53,001 nucleotides of DNA from Selenomonadaceae bacterium. GTDB taxonomy: Bacteria; Bacillota; Negativicutes; Selenomonadales; Selenomonadaceae. Made by a program: the position numbers and the translations under genes. The notes under the pieces are model-generated. The model was not told the DNA's origin. It was given only the letters and a program-made list of their open reading frames with translations, and ran no database searches. The stretch is from positions 1-53,001 of the forward strand of contig JAFSOQ010000096.1 of assembly GCA_017446845.1 (NCBI GenBank), in the 5' to 3' direction. Below, one piece after another: positions 24,513 through 34,491 of this stretch (positions within the stretch are counted from its first letter, which is position 1; each line of letters begins with the position of its first letter).

Positions 24513-26048
24513 ATGAATTTTAAAATGATTTTGCGGATACAGAGTCAAGCGTTGCTGGCATTAGCGGTGACACTCCTCTTGCCGATTGTTTATATCGCGA
24601 CTGAATTCGGCGAAATTGAAGAGGTAATTTTTTTCGCGCTAGCGGGAATTTTTTCCGTCGCCACAGGAATACTTTTTTTTAAATTAGGCGTTGACAGATT
24701 TCAGCGCGCACCTTTGGCGGAATCGGCGGCGGCAATCCTCTTAATGTATCCGATACTTGCGGTATTCGGTTGTATGCCGTTCCTGTTTTTGACCCGGCTT
24801 TCGCCGCTCGACGCCCTCTTGGAAACGGTCAGCGACTTGACTTCGGCGGGCTTGTCACTTTTGCCCGAAGAGGCATCTTATCTTATGATAATGTGGCAAA
24901 GTTCATTGATGTGGCTCGGCTCGCTTTTATTCTTGATAATGCTCGTGACCGTCTTGCCCGAAGTCAGCGGCAGCTTTGGAATTTCTCTTTCCTTGCAGGG
25001 CGGACAAGGTTTCAGCTCAATTATCGGGCAAATGAATTTGATGAGTGTCCGAATTATAAAAGTTTATGCGACGTTGACCGCGATTAGTTTTGCCGTATTT
25101 AAATTGTCGGGGCTGAACGTGTGGGACTCGATTTTAATGGCGATGCGATGTATCTCGACGGGCGGCGGAAAATTTTTTCCCGCGCATGAAAGTTTTTACG
25201 TCGAATATGCGGCAATTTTTGTCATGTTGCTCGCTTGCGGAAATTTTTTGCTTTACTACCGAGTTATTTATAATTTGCTCCCGCCGCGCCTCGAATTCGG
25301 TTTAAATTACTTCACGCGCCTCAAGCAATATTTTTTCCGACTCAAGCGAACAATTATTTCCAACGTCCAACTTATCTTTGCAAACGAGGAAGCCACAGTT
25401 TTATACGTGACAATTTTCTTCAGTATGCTTATTTTGATGTTCCGCGTCTTTTTGCAAGAAATTTTTTTCGACGGCAACGAAACTTTTCGCCGCTCGCTGT
25501 TCTATATCGTTTCTTTCATGAGCACAAGCGGAATAACCTTGAGTGAACGGGTTGCCCTTATTCACGACTTCGACAAATTTTTTATTTTCCTCATGGCGGT
25601 AACGGGCGGCTGCATCGGTTCGGTGACGGGCGGCTTTAAAGTCATTCGGCTGATTGTCCTGATAAAAATTACGGTGGCGGAAATAAAAAAGACAATTCAT
25701 CCGCGCATGATGACTGCCATTCGTGTAGGTGATACACCTGTTCCGATGAGAACGGTCGGGAGAATTCTCGCTTATTTTTTCCTTGCGCTTATCACAATGT
25801 TTATCTGCGCGGCGGTCTTGAGTTTCGATAAGAGCACGACTTTTTCAGATGCGGTTTCAATGTCGGTTGCGTGCCTGTCGACGGTCGGGAACTTGCCCGG
25901 CTTATGCGACGCCGAAAATTTTAAAGCCTTGTCGAATTTCGGGAAAATTTTTTGCATGATAATTTTAATCGTCGGGCGGCTGGAACTCTTCGTGCTTTTG
26001 ATTGCAATCGCCGGAATAAAAATTCGTCGCAGAAAAAGTGACTGGTGA
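24513..26048 (+). CDS. TrkH/KtrB-type potassium uptake channel subunit
   Basis: 511 residues, about ten transmembrane segments. It would move K+ (or Na+) across the inner membrane. The four pore loops are recognisable but non-standard: TSAGLS (~112), ISTGGGKF (~218), TSGIT (~345) and STVGNLPG (~455); the filter Gly is kept in each. The N-terminal half also contains a PEVSGSFG-like loop as in TrkH. No trkA or ktrA gating subunit lies next to it; the small membrane protein upstream could be an accessory, but this is only positional. A strong terminator follows. Confidence 0.85.
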   Translation: MNFKMILRIQSQALLALAVTLLLPIVYIATEFGEIEEVIFFALAGIFSVATGILFFKLGVDRFQRAPLAESAAAILLMYPILAVFGCMPFLFLTRLSPLDALLETVSDLTSAGLSLLPEEASYLMIMWQSSLMWLGSLLFLIMLVTVLPEVSGSFGISLSLQGGQGFSSIIGQMNLMSVRIIKVYATLTAISFAVFKLSGLNVWDSILMAMRCISTGGGKFFPAHESFYVEYAAIFVMLLACGNFLLYYRVIYNLLPPRLEFGLNYFTRLKQYFFRLKRTIISNVQLIFANEEATVLYVTIFFSMLILMFRVFLQEIFFDGNETFRRSLFYIVSFMSTSGITLSERVALIHDFDKFFIFLMAVTGGCIGSVTGGFKVIRLIVLIKITVAEIKKTIHPRMMTAIRVGDTPVPMRTVGRILAYFFLALITMFICAAVLSFDKSTTFSDAVSMSVACLSTVGNLPGLCDAENFKALSNFGKIFCMIILIVGRLELFVLLIAIAGIKIRRRKSDW

Positions 26049-26068
26049 AAGTTGGAAGTACAAAAAAA

Positions 26069-26104
26069 TCTCCTCGCATTTAACGGGGAGAAATTTTTTT
26101 TCGT
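26069..26104 (+). terminator. Terminator after the TrkH gene
   Basis: 8-bp stem TCTCCTCG / CGGGGAGA (26069-26076 with 26084-26091, one wobble), loop CATTTAA, then a long T-run (26094-26104). Confidence 0.9.
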
Positions 26105-26115
26105 AAAGTTACGGA

Positions 26116-26360
26116 TTATTTTTTCTTGACAGCAGTTTTTATGTAAAGTTCGCGCAGTTGTTTTTCGTCGACTTCACTCGGCGCGTGACTCATCGGTCAA
26201 TCGCGCTCTGCATCTTCGGGAAGGGAATAACGTCACGGATTGATTTTCTCTTTGCCATCAACATGACAAGACGTCAAGCCCGAAAGCAATGCCGCCGTAC
26301 GGAGGCGTGCCGTACTCGAAAGCGTCCATAAGGAAACCGAATTTTGCAAGGTTCGCTACC
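26116..26360 (-). pseudogene. aspS: 3' remnant of aspartyl-tRNA synthetase (aspS)
   Basis: Across three minus-strand frames one reads [19 protein letters not shown], then IAFGLD, then [20 protein letters not shown], and finally SHAPSEVDEKQLRELYIKTA ending in a stop at 26116. These are the class II motif 3 and C-terminal tail of bacterial AspRS. At least two frameshifts separate the blocks, the conserved Arg after GLD is lost at the first break, and the preceding ~500 residues are missing. An intact aspS must lie elsewhere. Confidence 0.88.
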
Positions 26361-26402
26361 AATTTCAAAGATACATATCTAATCGCCGAAAGATATAGAT
26401 AT

Positions 26403-26621
26403 TGTGCGGCAAAGAAGCAAACTTATTTCGGCGATAAAGTTCATGTCCTAAGTACGGTCGAATAAGTAGCTTTCGAGATAACTGCGGCAAATATTAATGA
26501 TCGAGTAGCGTTGAGAGATATGGTTGATTGTTTTCATTCTTTTTACGCTATCTTTGGCGATAAGGGTTACGTTGACGAAAGGAAGAGCTTGGAGCCGGCG
26601 GTCAAAGATTGCTCGATTTAG
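26403..26621 (+). pseudogene. DDE transposase fragment (IS982/IS4-like)
   Basis: A frame with one internal TAA (about 26463) reads [19 protein letters not shown], then VAFEITAANINDRVALRDM, then FGDKGYVDERK. This resembles the middle of IS982/IS5/IS4-type DDE transposases (yFGyKvH, then tpAnvhD, then gDKGY). Both ends are missing. The exact family is uncertain. Confidence 0.6.
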
Positions 26622-26729
26622 CGGACTAATGTCAAAACTAAACGGTCGCCCCAAATTTCTATTAGCACAATATATTACAAGAATCGAATCGGTAATTTCA
26701 AAGGATAAATCGTAAGGCAATGATACTTC

Positions 26730-26765
26730 AAAAAAAACTCCCTGTCAATGCGGCAGGGAATTTTT
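26730..26765 (-). terminator. Terminator of lon
   Basis: TCCCTG / CAGGGA stem (26739-26744 with 26754-26759), with A-run on one side and T-run on the other, so it can act in both directions. It lies 25-60 bases after the lon stop. Confidence 0.85.
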
Positions 26766-26787
26766 ATCGCGCGATTCTTTAAAAGTT

Positions 26788-29100
26788 TCATTGGAGAAGC
26801 GCGGTCTTTAAAACTTCGTCCATATTTTCGACAGTCACGAATTCCAATTTTTCACGGACGCTTTCGGGAATGTCTTCAATATCGGGCGCGTTTTCTTTTG
26901 GCAAAATAATCGTGTGCATACCTTCGCGATACGCCGCCAGAACTTTTTCTTTAAGCCCGCCAATCGGCAAGACATTTCCACGCAAAGTAATTTCACCTGT
27001 CATGGCGACATCACTGCGAACTTTTTTCTTGGTCAGCGCAGAAATCATTGCGGTCGCCATTGTAATACCCGCGCTGGGTCCGTCTTTGGGAACTGCACCT
27101 TCGGGAACGTGAACATGAATATCATTTTTCTCGTAAAAATCGTCGGCAAGCTTCATCAAGTCACTGCGGCTGCGAATGTAAGTCAAACCTGCCTGCGCGG
27201 ACTCCTGCATAACTTCACCGAGTTTGCCTGTCAACAAAAGTTTGCCGTTGCCTTTAAGGACGATAGCTTCCGTCGGGAGAATATCGCCGCCGACTTCCGT
27301 CCACGCCATACCGGTTGAAACTCCGATTTGCGGTTTCTTTTCGGCGCGAGTCTGTAAAAACTTCGGACGACCGATGAAGTCCCGCAAATTTTTCTTGGTT
27401 ATGTAAACAACGCCCTCGTGACCTTCAACGATTTTGCGAGCCGCCTTCCGACATGCACGCCCGATAATTCTTTCCAGTTCACGGACGCCCGATTCGCGCG
27501 TATACTCGTTGATAATTTCCTGCAAGACGCCTTTGGCAAAAACAACGTCGCTGCCCTTGAGTCCGTTTTCTTCCTTTTGACGCTTAGTCAGATAGCGGCG
27601 GGCGATTTCAAATTTCTCATTCTCGGTGTAGCTCGACAGCGTGATAATTTCCATGCGGTCGCGCAAAGGTTTGGGAATGGTGGTTAAACTGTTGGCAGTG
27701 ACTATCCAAAGAATTTTCGACAAATCGAACGGAGTATCAATGTAGTGGTCGGTAAAGGAATTATTCTGCGCGGGGTCAAGCACTTCCAACAACGCCGCCG
27801 ACGGGTCACCCGCGTAGCTGTCTTTGCCGAGCTTGTCAATTTCGTCGAGCAGGAAGACGGGATTATTTGCTCCTGCTTTTTTTATGCCTTGAATGATTCT
27901 GCCGGGCATTGCTCCGACGTAAGTGCGTCTGTGACCGCGGATTTCTGCTTCGTCGCGTATGCCGCCCAAACTCGCCCGAATAAATTTTCTGCCCATGGCT
28001 TTGGCAACCGACGACGCCAACGAAGTTTTTCCGACGCCCGGCGGTCCCACCAAGCATAAAATCGGCGCGGGTTTATCTTTGGTCAGAGCTTTAACCGCCA
28101 AGAAATCCAAAATGCGTTCCTTGACTTTTTCCAGCCCGTAATGGTCTGCGTCGAGAACTTTAGCCGCCTCCGATATGTCCATTGAATCTTCGGTCGAAAT
28201 GTTCCACGGCAAATCCATAAGCCAATCGATATAGGTGCGAATGACATTTCCTTCCGAAGACATCGACGGCATCTTTTCCAGTCGCTTGAGTTCCTTTTCG
28301 ATAATCGCCTTTACTTCGTCGGGATAATCGCCCTCTTCCAACTTTTTGCGATAGCCCGAAGTTTCTTCGGCAGTGTCTTCGTCTTCGCCAAGTTCTTTGT
28401 GTATCGCCTTGAGTTGTTCGCGCAGATAATGATCTTTTTGAATCTTTTCAATCTGATTGCGGACGCGCTTGCTTATCTGCGACTCCATTTGTAAAACTTC
28501 AAGCTCGCGTGCCAAAATGACATAAAGTTTTTCGAGCCGCTCTTCAACCTTCAGGCAACTTAAAATCTCCTGCTTGGCGTCAAGTTTCAAATTCAAGTGG
28601 CTGGCAATTAAATCCGCCAATCGCCCGAAATCTTCAAGGATTGTCACGGCTACAAAAGTTTCTGACGGAATGCGCTTGCTCAGCTTGACCCACTCTTCAA
28701 ATTGATGAATGACGCCGCGAACAAGTGCCTCCGTCTCCATAGTGTCTTCCCAAGTATCTTCGTGCAGTTCGACTTCGGCTTGAACATATTTGCCCGAATC
28801 GTGATAATCTTTCATGACGCCGCGATTTACGCCCTCGACCAGCACTCTAACATTTCCGTCGGGCAATTTGATTATCTGACGAATTTCAGAGATTGTCCCG
28901 ACTTCGTAAAGGTCTTCTTCCGTCGGCGAATCATCATCGCTGTCTGTTTGCGCGACCAAAAATATCCGTCGATTGCCGACCATTGCTGACTCCAGCGCAT
29001 TGACCGAACTTTCGCGCCCAACGTCCAGGTGCATTATCATATTTGGGAAGACGACAATGCCCCTCAGTGCCACGAGCGGCAAAGTTATTATCTCAGCCAT
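26788..29100 (-). CDS. lon: ATP-dependent protease Lon
   Basis: 770 residues, ATG with AAAGGAGGGG upstream. Lon degrades misfolded and regulatory proteins in the cytosol. The N-terminal substrate-binding domain (~1-200, [15 protein letters not shown]) is followed by a coiled linker and the AAA+ module with Walker [10 protein letters not shown] (~353), Walker [11 protein letters not shown] and sensor [16 protein letters not shown]. The C-terminal Ser-Lys protease shows GPSAGITMA with catalytic Ser (~674) and the Lys in [10 protein letters not shown] (~716). Length is normal. It sits downstream of clpX but is separated by a heptamer array. Confidence 0.97.
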   Translation of the reverse strand: MAEIITLPLVALRGIVVFPNMIMHLDVGRESSVNALESAMVGNRRIFLVAQTDSDDDSPTEEDLYEVGTISEIRQIIKLPDGNVRVLVEGVNRGVMKDYHDSGKYVQAEVELHEDTWEDTMETEALVRGVIHQFEEWVKLSKRIPSETFVAVTILEDFGRLADLIASHLNLKLDAKQEILSCLKVEERLEKLYVILARELEVLQMESQISKRVRNQIEKIQKDHYLREQLKAIHKELGEDEDTAEETSGYRKKLEEGDYPDEVKAIIEKELKRLEKMPSMSSEGNVIRTYIDWLMDLPWNISTEDSMDISEAAKVLDADHYGLEKVKERILDFLAVKALTKDKPAPILCLVGPPGVGKTSLASSVAKAMGRKFIRASLGGIRDEAEIRGHRRTYVGAMPGRIIQGIKKAGANNPVFLLDEIDKLGKDSYAGDPSAALLEVLDPAQNNSFTDHYIDTPFDLSKILWIVTANSLTTIPKPLRDRMEIITLSSYTENEKFEIARRYLTKRQKEENGLKGSDVVFAKGVLQEIINEYTRESGVRELERIIGRACRKAARKIVEGHEGVVYITKKNLRDFIGRPKFLQTRAEKKPQIGVSTGMAWTEVGGDILPTEAIVLKGNGKLLLTGKLGEVMQESAQAGLTYIRSRSDLMKLADDFYEKNDIHVHVPEGAVPKDGPSAGITMATAMISALTKKKVRSDVAMTGEITLRGNVLPIGGLKEKVLAAYREGMHTIILPKENAPDIEDIPESVREKLEFVTVENMDEVLKTALLQ

Positions 29101-29139
29101 GAAAATTCCCCTCCTTTAGGAAAAGACAGGGCTTTTTTT

Positions 29140-29205
29140 ATTAGGAATTAGGAATGAGGAATTAGGAATTAAAAAACCCTAACTCCTAACTCCTAAATCC
29201 TGTTC
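29140..29205. repeat. Heptamer array between clpX and lon
   Basis: ATTAGGA, ATTAGGA, ATGAGGA, ATTAGGA, ATTA, then AAAAAACCCTAACTCCTAACTCCTAAATCCT. Four forward units face three or four inverted units around a short A/C-rich turn, giving a possible long hairpin. Confidence 0.85.
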
Positions 29206-29207
29206 AT

Positions 29208-30467
29208 CTACCCGTTAGCAGTTTTCCTTGTCCTTTTGATATTAGCTCTAAGTTTCGGTTCCAAATTGAACATCACATCCTCCTTGGTAACTGTGCAAAT
29301 CGTACTGCCGCCGACACTCGGTACCTCGAACATCACGTTACGCATAATTCTTTCAAGGATTGACCTCAAGCCCCGCGCCCCCGTCTTGCGCTGAATTGCT
29401 TCCTTTGCAATAAGTCTCAATGCCTCGTCCTCGAAAGTAAGTTTTGAACCGTCCATCTCCATTAACTTTTGATATTGTTTGACCAAAGCATTTTTCGGCT
29501 TGGTTAAAATTTCTACCAACGCATCTTCGTCCGGCGCGTCCAATGTCACGTTTATCGGCAAGCGTCCGACGAATTCGGGTATCAAACCATAATTTATCAA
29601 GTCATCGGGCTGAACGTCCTTTAAAGTTTTGCTGACATCTTTATCGTCTTTTGATTCGACACTCGCGCCGAAACCGACTTGCGAACCTTTTGTACGCTTT
29701 TCAATAATCTGGTCAAGGTCATTGAACGCGCCGCCGCAGATAAACAAAATATTTTTCGTGTTCAATGCAACCATTTCGGGCGGTCCGGGCGTATGTCGAC
29801 TTTGTTGCATCGGGACGTTAAAGCGCGTGCCTTCCAAAACTTTCAAGAGAGCTTGTTGAACGCCTTCGCCCGAAATGTCACGATACATGCCGGGCTTGCG
29901 AGCAATTTTGTCAATCTCATCTATGTAAATTATTCCGCGCTCAGCCTTGAGCAGGTCGCCATGAGCAGATTGAATCAACGCAAGCAAAACATCTTCGACA
30001 TCTTCGCCGACGTAACCCGCCTCAGTCAAAGAATTCGCGTCGACTATTGCAAGCGGCACATTTAAAATTTTTGCCAACGTCTGCGCCAAAAGAGTTTTTC
30101 CGCAACCTGTCGGACCTATCATTAAAATATTCGATTTTTGAAGTTCTATTTCTCTTTTGCCGCCTCTTATCTGCCCGATTCTTTTGTAGTGATTGTAGAC
30201 GGCGACGGAAAGAGTTTTCTTGGCTTCGGTCTGCCCGATAACATATTCGTCGAGTCCGGCATAAATTTCTTTCGGCTTGGGCAATTTGTTGGAATTGTCC
30301 GGCTCGTCGTTATCGTCCATGTCCCTTTCCAAAATCTCATTGCAAAGTTCAACGCAACTGTCGCAAATGTAAACGCCCTTGCCTGCGATTAACTTTCTTA
30401 CGGCGTGCTCGGACTTCCCGCAAAAAGAACACTTCAATGCATCGTTATCGTTTCCGAATTTCAACAC
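29208..30467 (-). CDS. clpX: ClpX, ATPase subunit of the ClpXP protease
   Basis: 419 residues, GTG at 30467 (TTG at 30464 possible) after GGTGGTGA. ClpX unfolds substrates and feeds them to ClpP. The N-terminal C4 zinc-binding domain shows CSFCGKSE and CDSCVELC. The AAA+ core has Walker [14 protein letters not shown] (~115), Walker [12 protein letters not shown] (~182), the pore loop GYVGEDVE (~150) and an IGF-type ClpP loop represented by VGFGAS (~265). Length is normal. Upstream lies a paralogue of its zinc domain, then clpP and tig. Confidence 0.97.
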   Translation of the reverse strand: MLKFGNDNDALKCSFCGKSEHAVRKLIAGKGVYICDSCVELCNEILERDMDDNDEPDNSNKLPKPKEIYAGLDEYVIGQTEAKKTLSVAVYNHYKRIGQIRGGKREIELQKSNILMIGPTGCGKTLLAQTLAKILNVPLAIVDANSLTEAGYVGEDVEDVLLALIQSAHGDLLKAERGIIYIDEIDKIARKPGMYRDISGEGVQQALLKVLEGTRFNVPMQQSRHTPGPPEMVALNTKNILFICGGAFNDLDQIIEKRTKGSQVGFGASVESKDDKDVSKTLKDVQPDDLINYGLIPEFVGRLPINVTLDAPDEDALVEILTKPKNALVKQYQKLMEMDGSKLTFEDEALRLIAKEAIQRKTGARGLRSILERIMRNVMFEVPSVGGSTICTVTKEDVMFNLEPKLRANIKRTRKTANG

Positions 30468-30504
30468 GCTCTCACCACCAAAATTTTAAGTCGGTTTTTT
30501 TTTT

Positions 30505-30882
30505 TTATGAATCACCAAAAATATTCTCAATGAAATTTTCCGTAGAAAGTTTTTCGCGGCACTTATCGCAAAAAATTAATTCTCCAAATGCGGTCTTCAC
30601 AGGTTTTGAATTTTCCTCGGCAAATTGTCCGCAAATGCAACATCTCAATTTTTCGCGAGTACTTTCGGGCGGCTCGGCAGATTTTTTCTCGTCAGATATT
30701 TCTTTACGCATTTTGGCAAATTCTTCGGGGTCGCCTTCAAAATCCAAAATCTCATTGCAAAGTCTGACGCATTCGTCGCAAATGTAAACGCCCTTGCCCG
30801 CAATTAATTTCTCTACGTCAATTTCAGTCTTCCCGCAGAAGGAGCAACGTAACAACTCGTCGCTATACTTCTTGGTTTCCAA
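30505..30882 (-). CDS. Stand-alone ClpX-type zinc-finger protein between clpP and clpX
   Basis: About 125 residues from a TTG at 30882, chosen because the leader GGTGGTGTGAGC matches that of clpX; GTG at 30891 is an alternative. The first ~45 residues copy the ClpX zinc-binding domain ([30 protein letters not shown]). A charged linker (~50-85) is followed by a second treble-clef-like CCICGQF ... FCDKC. There is no AAA+ domain. The DNA is closely similar to clpX from the ribosome site through the zinc domain, so it arose by partial tandem duplication and kept an open frame. It could compete for ClpX adaptors or dimerise with ClpX, which is inference. Confidence 0.85.
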   Translation of the reverse strand: METKKYSDELLRCSFCGKTEIDVEKLIAGKGVYICDECVRLCNEILDFEGDPEEFAKMRKEISDEKKSAEPPESTREKLRCCICGQFAEENSKPVKTAFGELIFCDKCREKLSTENFIENIFGDS

Positions 30883-30912
30883 AACGCTCACACCACCTTG
30901 AGCAGTCAAATT

Positions 30913-31518
30913 TTACTTAATCAAGTCGGTTTTAATCGGGCGGCTGATAACGTCGTCAATCAAGCCGTAAACTTTGGCGTCCTCGGCAGTCATGAAATTA
31001 TCGCGCTCGGTGTCCGCCATGACTTTTTCTCGCGGCTGACCTGTGTGCTTGCAAAGAATATCATTGCCGACTTCACGTAACCTTAAAATTTCTTTTGCTT
31101 GTATTTGAATATCCGTAGATTGACCGCTCGCGCCGCCCAACGGTTGATGAATCATAATTCTTGCAAGCGGCAGGGCAAATCTTTTTCCCTTAGTTCCTGC
31201 CGTCAAAAGCAAGCTGCCCATGCTCGCCGCCTGCCCGATACAAATTGTCGATACGTCGGGTTTAATATACTGCATTGTATCATAAATCGCAAGCCCCGCA
31301 GTAACCACGCCGCCCGGACTGTTTATGTAAAGATGAATGTCTTTGTCGGGGTCTTCGCTTTCAAGGAAGAGCAACTGCGCGACGACGGAGTTTGCAACGT
31401 CATCATTTATCGGACCGCCCAGAAAAACTATTCTGTCCTTGAGCAGTCGGGAATAAATATCGTAGGCGCGTTCGCCGTAGCTTGTCTTCTCGATAACCAT
31501 CGGCACATAATAAGCCAT
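30913..31518 (-). CDS. clpP: ClpP, proteolytic subunit of ClpXP
   Basis: 201 residues from the ATG at 31518 (GAGGTGG 6 bases upstream). It is a serine protease forming a 14-mer chamber. The catalytic triad is visible: Ser in [11 protein letters not shown] (~97), His in IMIHQPLGG (~122) and Asp in TERDNFM (~171). The N-terminal [20 protein letters not shown] is the usual processed end. It lies in the standard tig-clpP-clpX order, with a terminator hairpin between tig and clpP. Confidence 0.97.
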   Translation of the reverse strand: MAYYVPMVIEKTSYGERAYDIYSRLLKDRIVFLGGPINDDVANSVVAQLLFLESEDPDKDIHLYINSPGGVVTAGLAIYDTMQYIKPDVSTICIGQAASMGSLLLTAGTKGKRFALPLARIMIHQPLGGASGQSTDIQIQAKEILRLREVGNDILCKHTGQPREKVMADTERDNFMTAEDAKVYGLIDDVISRPIKTDLIK

Positions 31519-31542
31519 GTTTTCCACCTCAAAAAGTTTTTT

Positions 31543-31572
31543 AAAAAAGGGCGTTGCAATCGTTACGCCCTT
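31543..31572 (-). terminator. Hairpin between tig and clpP
   Basis: 8-bp stem AAGGGCGT / ACGCCCTT (31547-31554 with 31565-31572), loop of 10; on the minus strand followed by TTTTTT. It probably terminates or attenuates tig transcription before clpP. Confidence 0.85.
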
Positions 31573-31596
31573 AAAAATTTTCCAATTATCTTTAAT

Positions 31597-33000
31597 TTAT
31601 TCGGTCACTTCGGCGGGAGCCTCGGTTTCTTTAGTTTCTGCAACTGGTGCAGGTTCTTTATCGTCCGCAGACTCTTTAGTCTCTTGCGCGGCGGCTGCTT
31701 CTTCCGCAGAATTCGCCATGTTGTCGATTATGAATTGCATTGTTTTGCGGCGGAGAATCGTGCCGACCACGTTTTCAAATTGTCCGTTACTTTGCAAGTA
31801 CTTGACGATTTGTTTAGCCGGCGTTTGATACATCCGAGACATCATTTCGACTTCAAAATTTATTTCTTCTTCGCTGACGGAAATTTTTTCTTTAACGGCA
31901 ACCTTCTCAAGCAAAATGTCCGTCAAAACTTGCTGCTTGGCATTGTCGCGATACTCCTCGCGCAATCTGTCCATTTCCATGCCCGAAAACGCCATGTATT
32001 GTTGAATCGTCATGCCCTGCGCTTGAAGATTGGCGGAAAGTTCGTTAATCATCTGCGTGACGCGATTATCAACCATGACGGGCGGCAAATCGATTGTCAT
32101 ATTTTCAACAGCCTTATCGATGACCGCTTGACGTTGATTTTCGTTTGCACGACGTTCGGCATTGGTCTCCATGTTCTTGCGAATGTCGGCTTTGTATTCG
32201 TCGACGGTTTTAAACGTGCTGACCTTGGCGACGAATTCGTCGTTGAGTTCGGGAAGTTCGCGATGCTTAATGCTGTTGATTTTGCAAGCGAATTCCGCAT
32301 CTCTGCCCGCCAAATTTTTTGCGTGATATTCGTCGGGGAAAGTGACTTTGACGGTGCGTTCTTCGCCGACCTTCAAGCCGATAAGTTGTTCCTCGAAGTC
32401 GCCGATAAATTTATGCGAGCCGATTTCCAAGGGGGCGTCCTTAGCCTCGCCGCCCGCAAATTTTTCGCCGTCGACCGTGCCCGTATAATCAAGCGTAATA
32501 AAATCGCCGTCGACAACGGTATCGCCTTCCGCCGCGTCGATTAAGTTCGCGTGGTGATTGCGCATTGCCTCAATTTGTTTTTCAACGTCTTCGTCGGTTA
32601 CAGGCTTGACAACTTTTTCAACGTAAATATTTTTATATTGACCGAGGGTCGCTTGAGGATAGGGCGTGAAAGTCAGCGTGAAGACAAAATCTTTGCCTTC
32701 CTCGTTGGTGACGACGTTCGCTTTATTTTCGGTGACGGGACGCAAATTCAACATGCCGAGTGCTTTGCGCGTCGAAACTTGAATCAGAAGTTCACTTGCC
32801 TCGTTGATAATCGCGCCTTTGCCGAGATGCGCCTCAAGAATTTTAGTCGGAATATTGCTGCCCTTGCGAAAGCCGCGAATGGTTACACGGTCGCCGAGCA
32901 TTTTTGTCGCTTGTTTAATTGCCTTGGAAAATTCCGCCGCGTCCTCCGTGATTGTCAATTCGATGTTGTAATCGTCTATCTTTTTTTGGGTAAGTTTCAA
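31597..33000 (-). CDS. tig: Trigger factor
   Basis: 467 residues, TTG start with GAGGAGGTC upstream. It is a ribosome-bound chaperone and peptidyl-prolyl isomerase. The N-terminal ribosome-binding domain contains GFRKGSNIP (~43-51), the FKBP-like domain (~155-245) contains DYTGTVDGEKFAGG and PLEIGSHKFIGDFEEQL, and the C-terminal helical chaperone arms follow. A ~40-residue Glu/Ala/Thr-rich tail is added at the C-terminus, making it longer than the usual ~430 residues. Confidence 0.96.
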   Translation of the reverse strand: MKLTQKKIDDYNIELTITEDAAEFSKAIKQATKMLGDRVTIRGFRKGSNIPTKILEAHLGKGAIINEASELLIQVSTRKALGMLNLRPVTENKANVVTNEEGKDFVFTLTFTPYPQATLGQYKNIYVEKVVKPVTDEDVEKQIEAMRNHHANLIDAAEGDTVVDGDFITLDYTGTVDGEKFAGGEAKDAPLEIGSHKFIGDFEEQLIGLKVGEERTVKVTFPDEYHAKNLAGRDAEFACKINSIKHRELPELNDEFVAKVSTFKTVDEYKADIRKNMETNAERRANENQRQAVIDKAVENMTIDLPPVMVDNRVTQMINELSANLQAQGMTIQQYMAFSGMEMDRLREEYRDNAKQQVLTDILLEKVAVKEKISVSEEEINFEVEMMSRMYQTPAKQIVKYLQSNGQFENVVGTILRRKTMQFIIDNMANSAEEAAAAQETKESADDKEPAPVAETKETEAPAEVTE

Positions 33001-33033
33001 AACTCTGACCTCCTCTTTCTTTTTGGAACGCGA

Positions 33034-33060
33034 ATTATATTATCACAACACTTGAAAAAT
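33034..33060 (-). promoter_or_regulatory. Possible tig promoter
   Basis: On the minus strand TATAAT (33039-33034) about 33 bases before the TTG start; the -35 region is weak (TTCAAG or TTGTAA at imperfect spacing). It overlaps the end of gatA, so tig may also be read from upstream. Confidence 0.35.
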
Positions 33061-34490
33061 TACAAGGTACTTTCATAAGTAAAAGCCGCTTTTAAAATCG
33101 TCGCCTCGTCGAGAGCCTTGCCGATAAGTTGAAAACCAATCGGGAGATTATTTTTCGTGACGCCGCAGGGAACCGAAATTCCCGGCAAGCCCGCGAGATT
33201 TACCGGCACCGTGCAAATATCTTGCAAATACATTTTGAGCGGGTCGGAAACCATTTCGCCGATTTTAAACGCAACATTCGGAGTGGTCGGAGTAAGAATC
33301 AAGTCGAGCTTTTCAAAAGCGTCGGTGAAATCTTTTTGAATCAGCGTCCGAACTTTTAAAGCTTTCAGATAATAAGCGTCGTAGTAGCCCGCGCTTAGAG
33401 CGTAGTTGCCAATCATGATACGGCGTTTGACTTCCGCGCCAAATTTTTCCGTGCGAGTGTTCGTCATCATTTCCACAACGTCTGCGCCGTCGACGCGAGC
33501 ACCGTAACTTACACCGTCGTAGCGTTCAAGATTCGTGGCGGCTTCGGCGGGCGCAATCAGATAATAAGTCGCGATTGCGTATTCGGTGTGCGGCAAACTT
33601 ATTTCGACAATTTCCGCGCCGAGTTCCTCAAATTTTTTCGCGACGTTGCGGACGGCAGTTTCAATTTCGGGGTCGATGCCTTTAACGAAATATTCTTTGG
33701 GCAAACCGATTTTCAAGCCCTTAACGTCAGCGACGAGCGATTTTGTAAAGTCGGGAATCTGCGCGGCGGTCGAAGTCGAATCCATATCATCTTGACCGCA
33801 AATGGCATTGAGAACCAAAGCGCAGTCGGTGACGTCACGAGTTATGGGACCGATTTGGTCGAGCGACGACGCAAAGGCAACAAGCCCGTAGCGCGAAACT
33901 CTTCCGTAAGTTGGTTTGAAACCGACGACGCCGCAGAAACTTGCAGGTTGACGAATTGAACCGCCCGTATCCGAACCGAGTGCAAAAATTGCCTCGCCGC
34001 CCGCAACCGCTGCAGTAGAACCGCCGCTTGAGCCGCCCGGTACTCGTTCCAAGTCGTGCGGGTTATGTGTCGTGTAAAAGCCGCTGTTTTCGGTCGAGCT
34101 GCCCATTGCGAATTCGTCGAGATTTGCCTTGCCGACGATTATCGAATTTTGCGCGAGAATTTTTTTGTAAGCGGTCGCGTCGTAGGGCGGGACAAAATTT
34201 TCGAGAATTTTCGACGCGCAAGTTGTCTTGATACCTTTTGTGCAAATGTTATCTTTAATCGCGCAGGGAATGCCTTCGAGCGGGAAAATTTTTTCGCCGC
34301 GAGAAATTTTTTCGTCGACGAGTTTTGCAGTCGCCTCCGCCTTGTCGCGAGTGATTGTAAGATACGCGCGAATTTTATTTTCTGCCTCGTCGATGTGCGA
34401 AAAAATATCGGCAGTCAATTCTGCCGCAGAAATTTTTTTCGTCGTCAAAAGTTCGTGCAACTCGTGTGCTGTTTTATCGTATAAAGCCAA
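33060..34490 (-). CDS. gatA: Asp-tRNA(Asn)/Glu-tRNA(Gln) amidotransferase subunit A
   Basis: 476 residues, TTG start with AAGGAGG 7-8 bases upstream. GatA releases ammonia from glutamine for tRNA-dependent amidation. The amidase signature is complete: Lys in PCAIKDNIC (~78), [15 protein letters not shown] with the cis-Ser (~151-165) and the nucleophile Ser in [12 protein letters not shown] (~175). Length is normal. gatC is not adjacent but is separated by an acetolactate decarboxylase gene; gatB is not in the window. Confidence 0.96.
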   Translation of the reverse strand: MALYDKTAHELHELLTTKKISAAELTADIFSHIDEAENKIRAYLTITRDKAEATAKLVDEKISRGEKIFPLEGIPCAIKDNICTKGIKTTCASKILENFVPPYDATAYKKILAQNSIIVGKANLDEFAMGSSTENSGFYTTHNPHDLERVPGGSSGGSTAAVAGGEAIFALGSDTGGSIRQPASFCGVVGFKPTYGRVSRYGLVAFASSLDQIGPITRDVTDCALVLNAICGQDDMDSTSTAAQIPDFTKSLVADVKGLKIGLPKEYFVKGIDPEIETAVRNVAKKFEELGAEIVEISLPHTEYAIATYYLIAPAEAATNLERYDGVSYGARVDGADVVEMMTNTRTEKFGAEVKRRIMIGNYALSAGYYDAYYLKALKVRTLIQKDFTDAFEKLDLILTPTTPNVAFKIGEMVSDPLKMYLQDICTVPVNLAGLPGISVPCGVTKNNLPIGFQLIGKALDEATILKAAFTYESTL

Positions 34491-34491
34491 A

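Larger units (their letters stand above)
26049..26787. other. Gene graveyard between trkH and lon
   Basis: 739 bases with no intact gene: terminator at 26069, aspS tail at 26116-26360, transposase fragment at 26403-26621, then about 100 bases of unassigned DNA and the lon terminator at 26730. The minus frame 26448-26720 is open but overlaps the transposase fragment antisense and shows no family resemblance. Confidence 0.75.

Noticed and set aside
26448..26720. 90-codon minus-strand ORF between trkH and lon
   Set aside because: It is antisense to a transposase fragment that matches a known family on the plus strand.
31099..32544. Long plus-strand open frame (481 codons) opposite tig and clpP
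   Set aside because: A shadow of well-identified minus-strand genes; it has no ribosome site and no recognisable domain.
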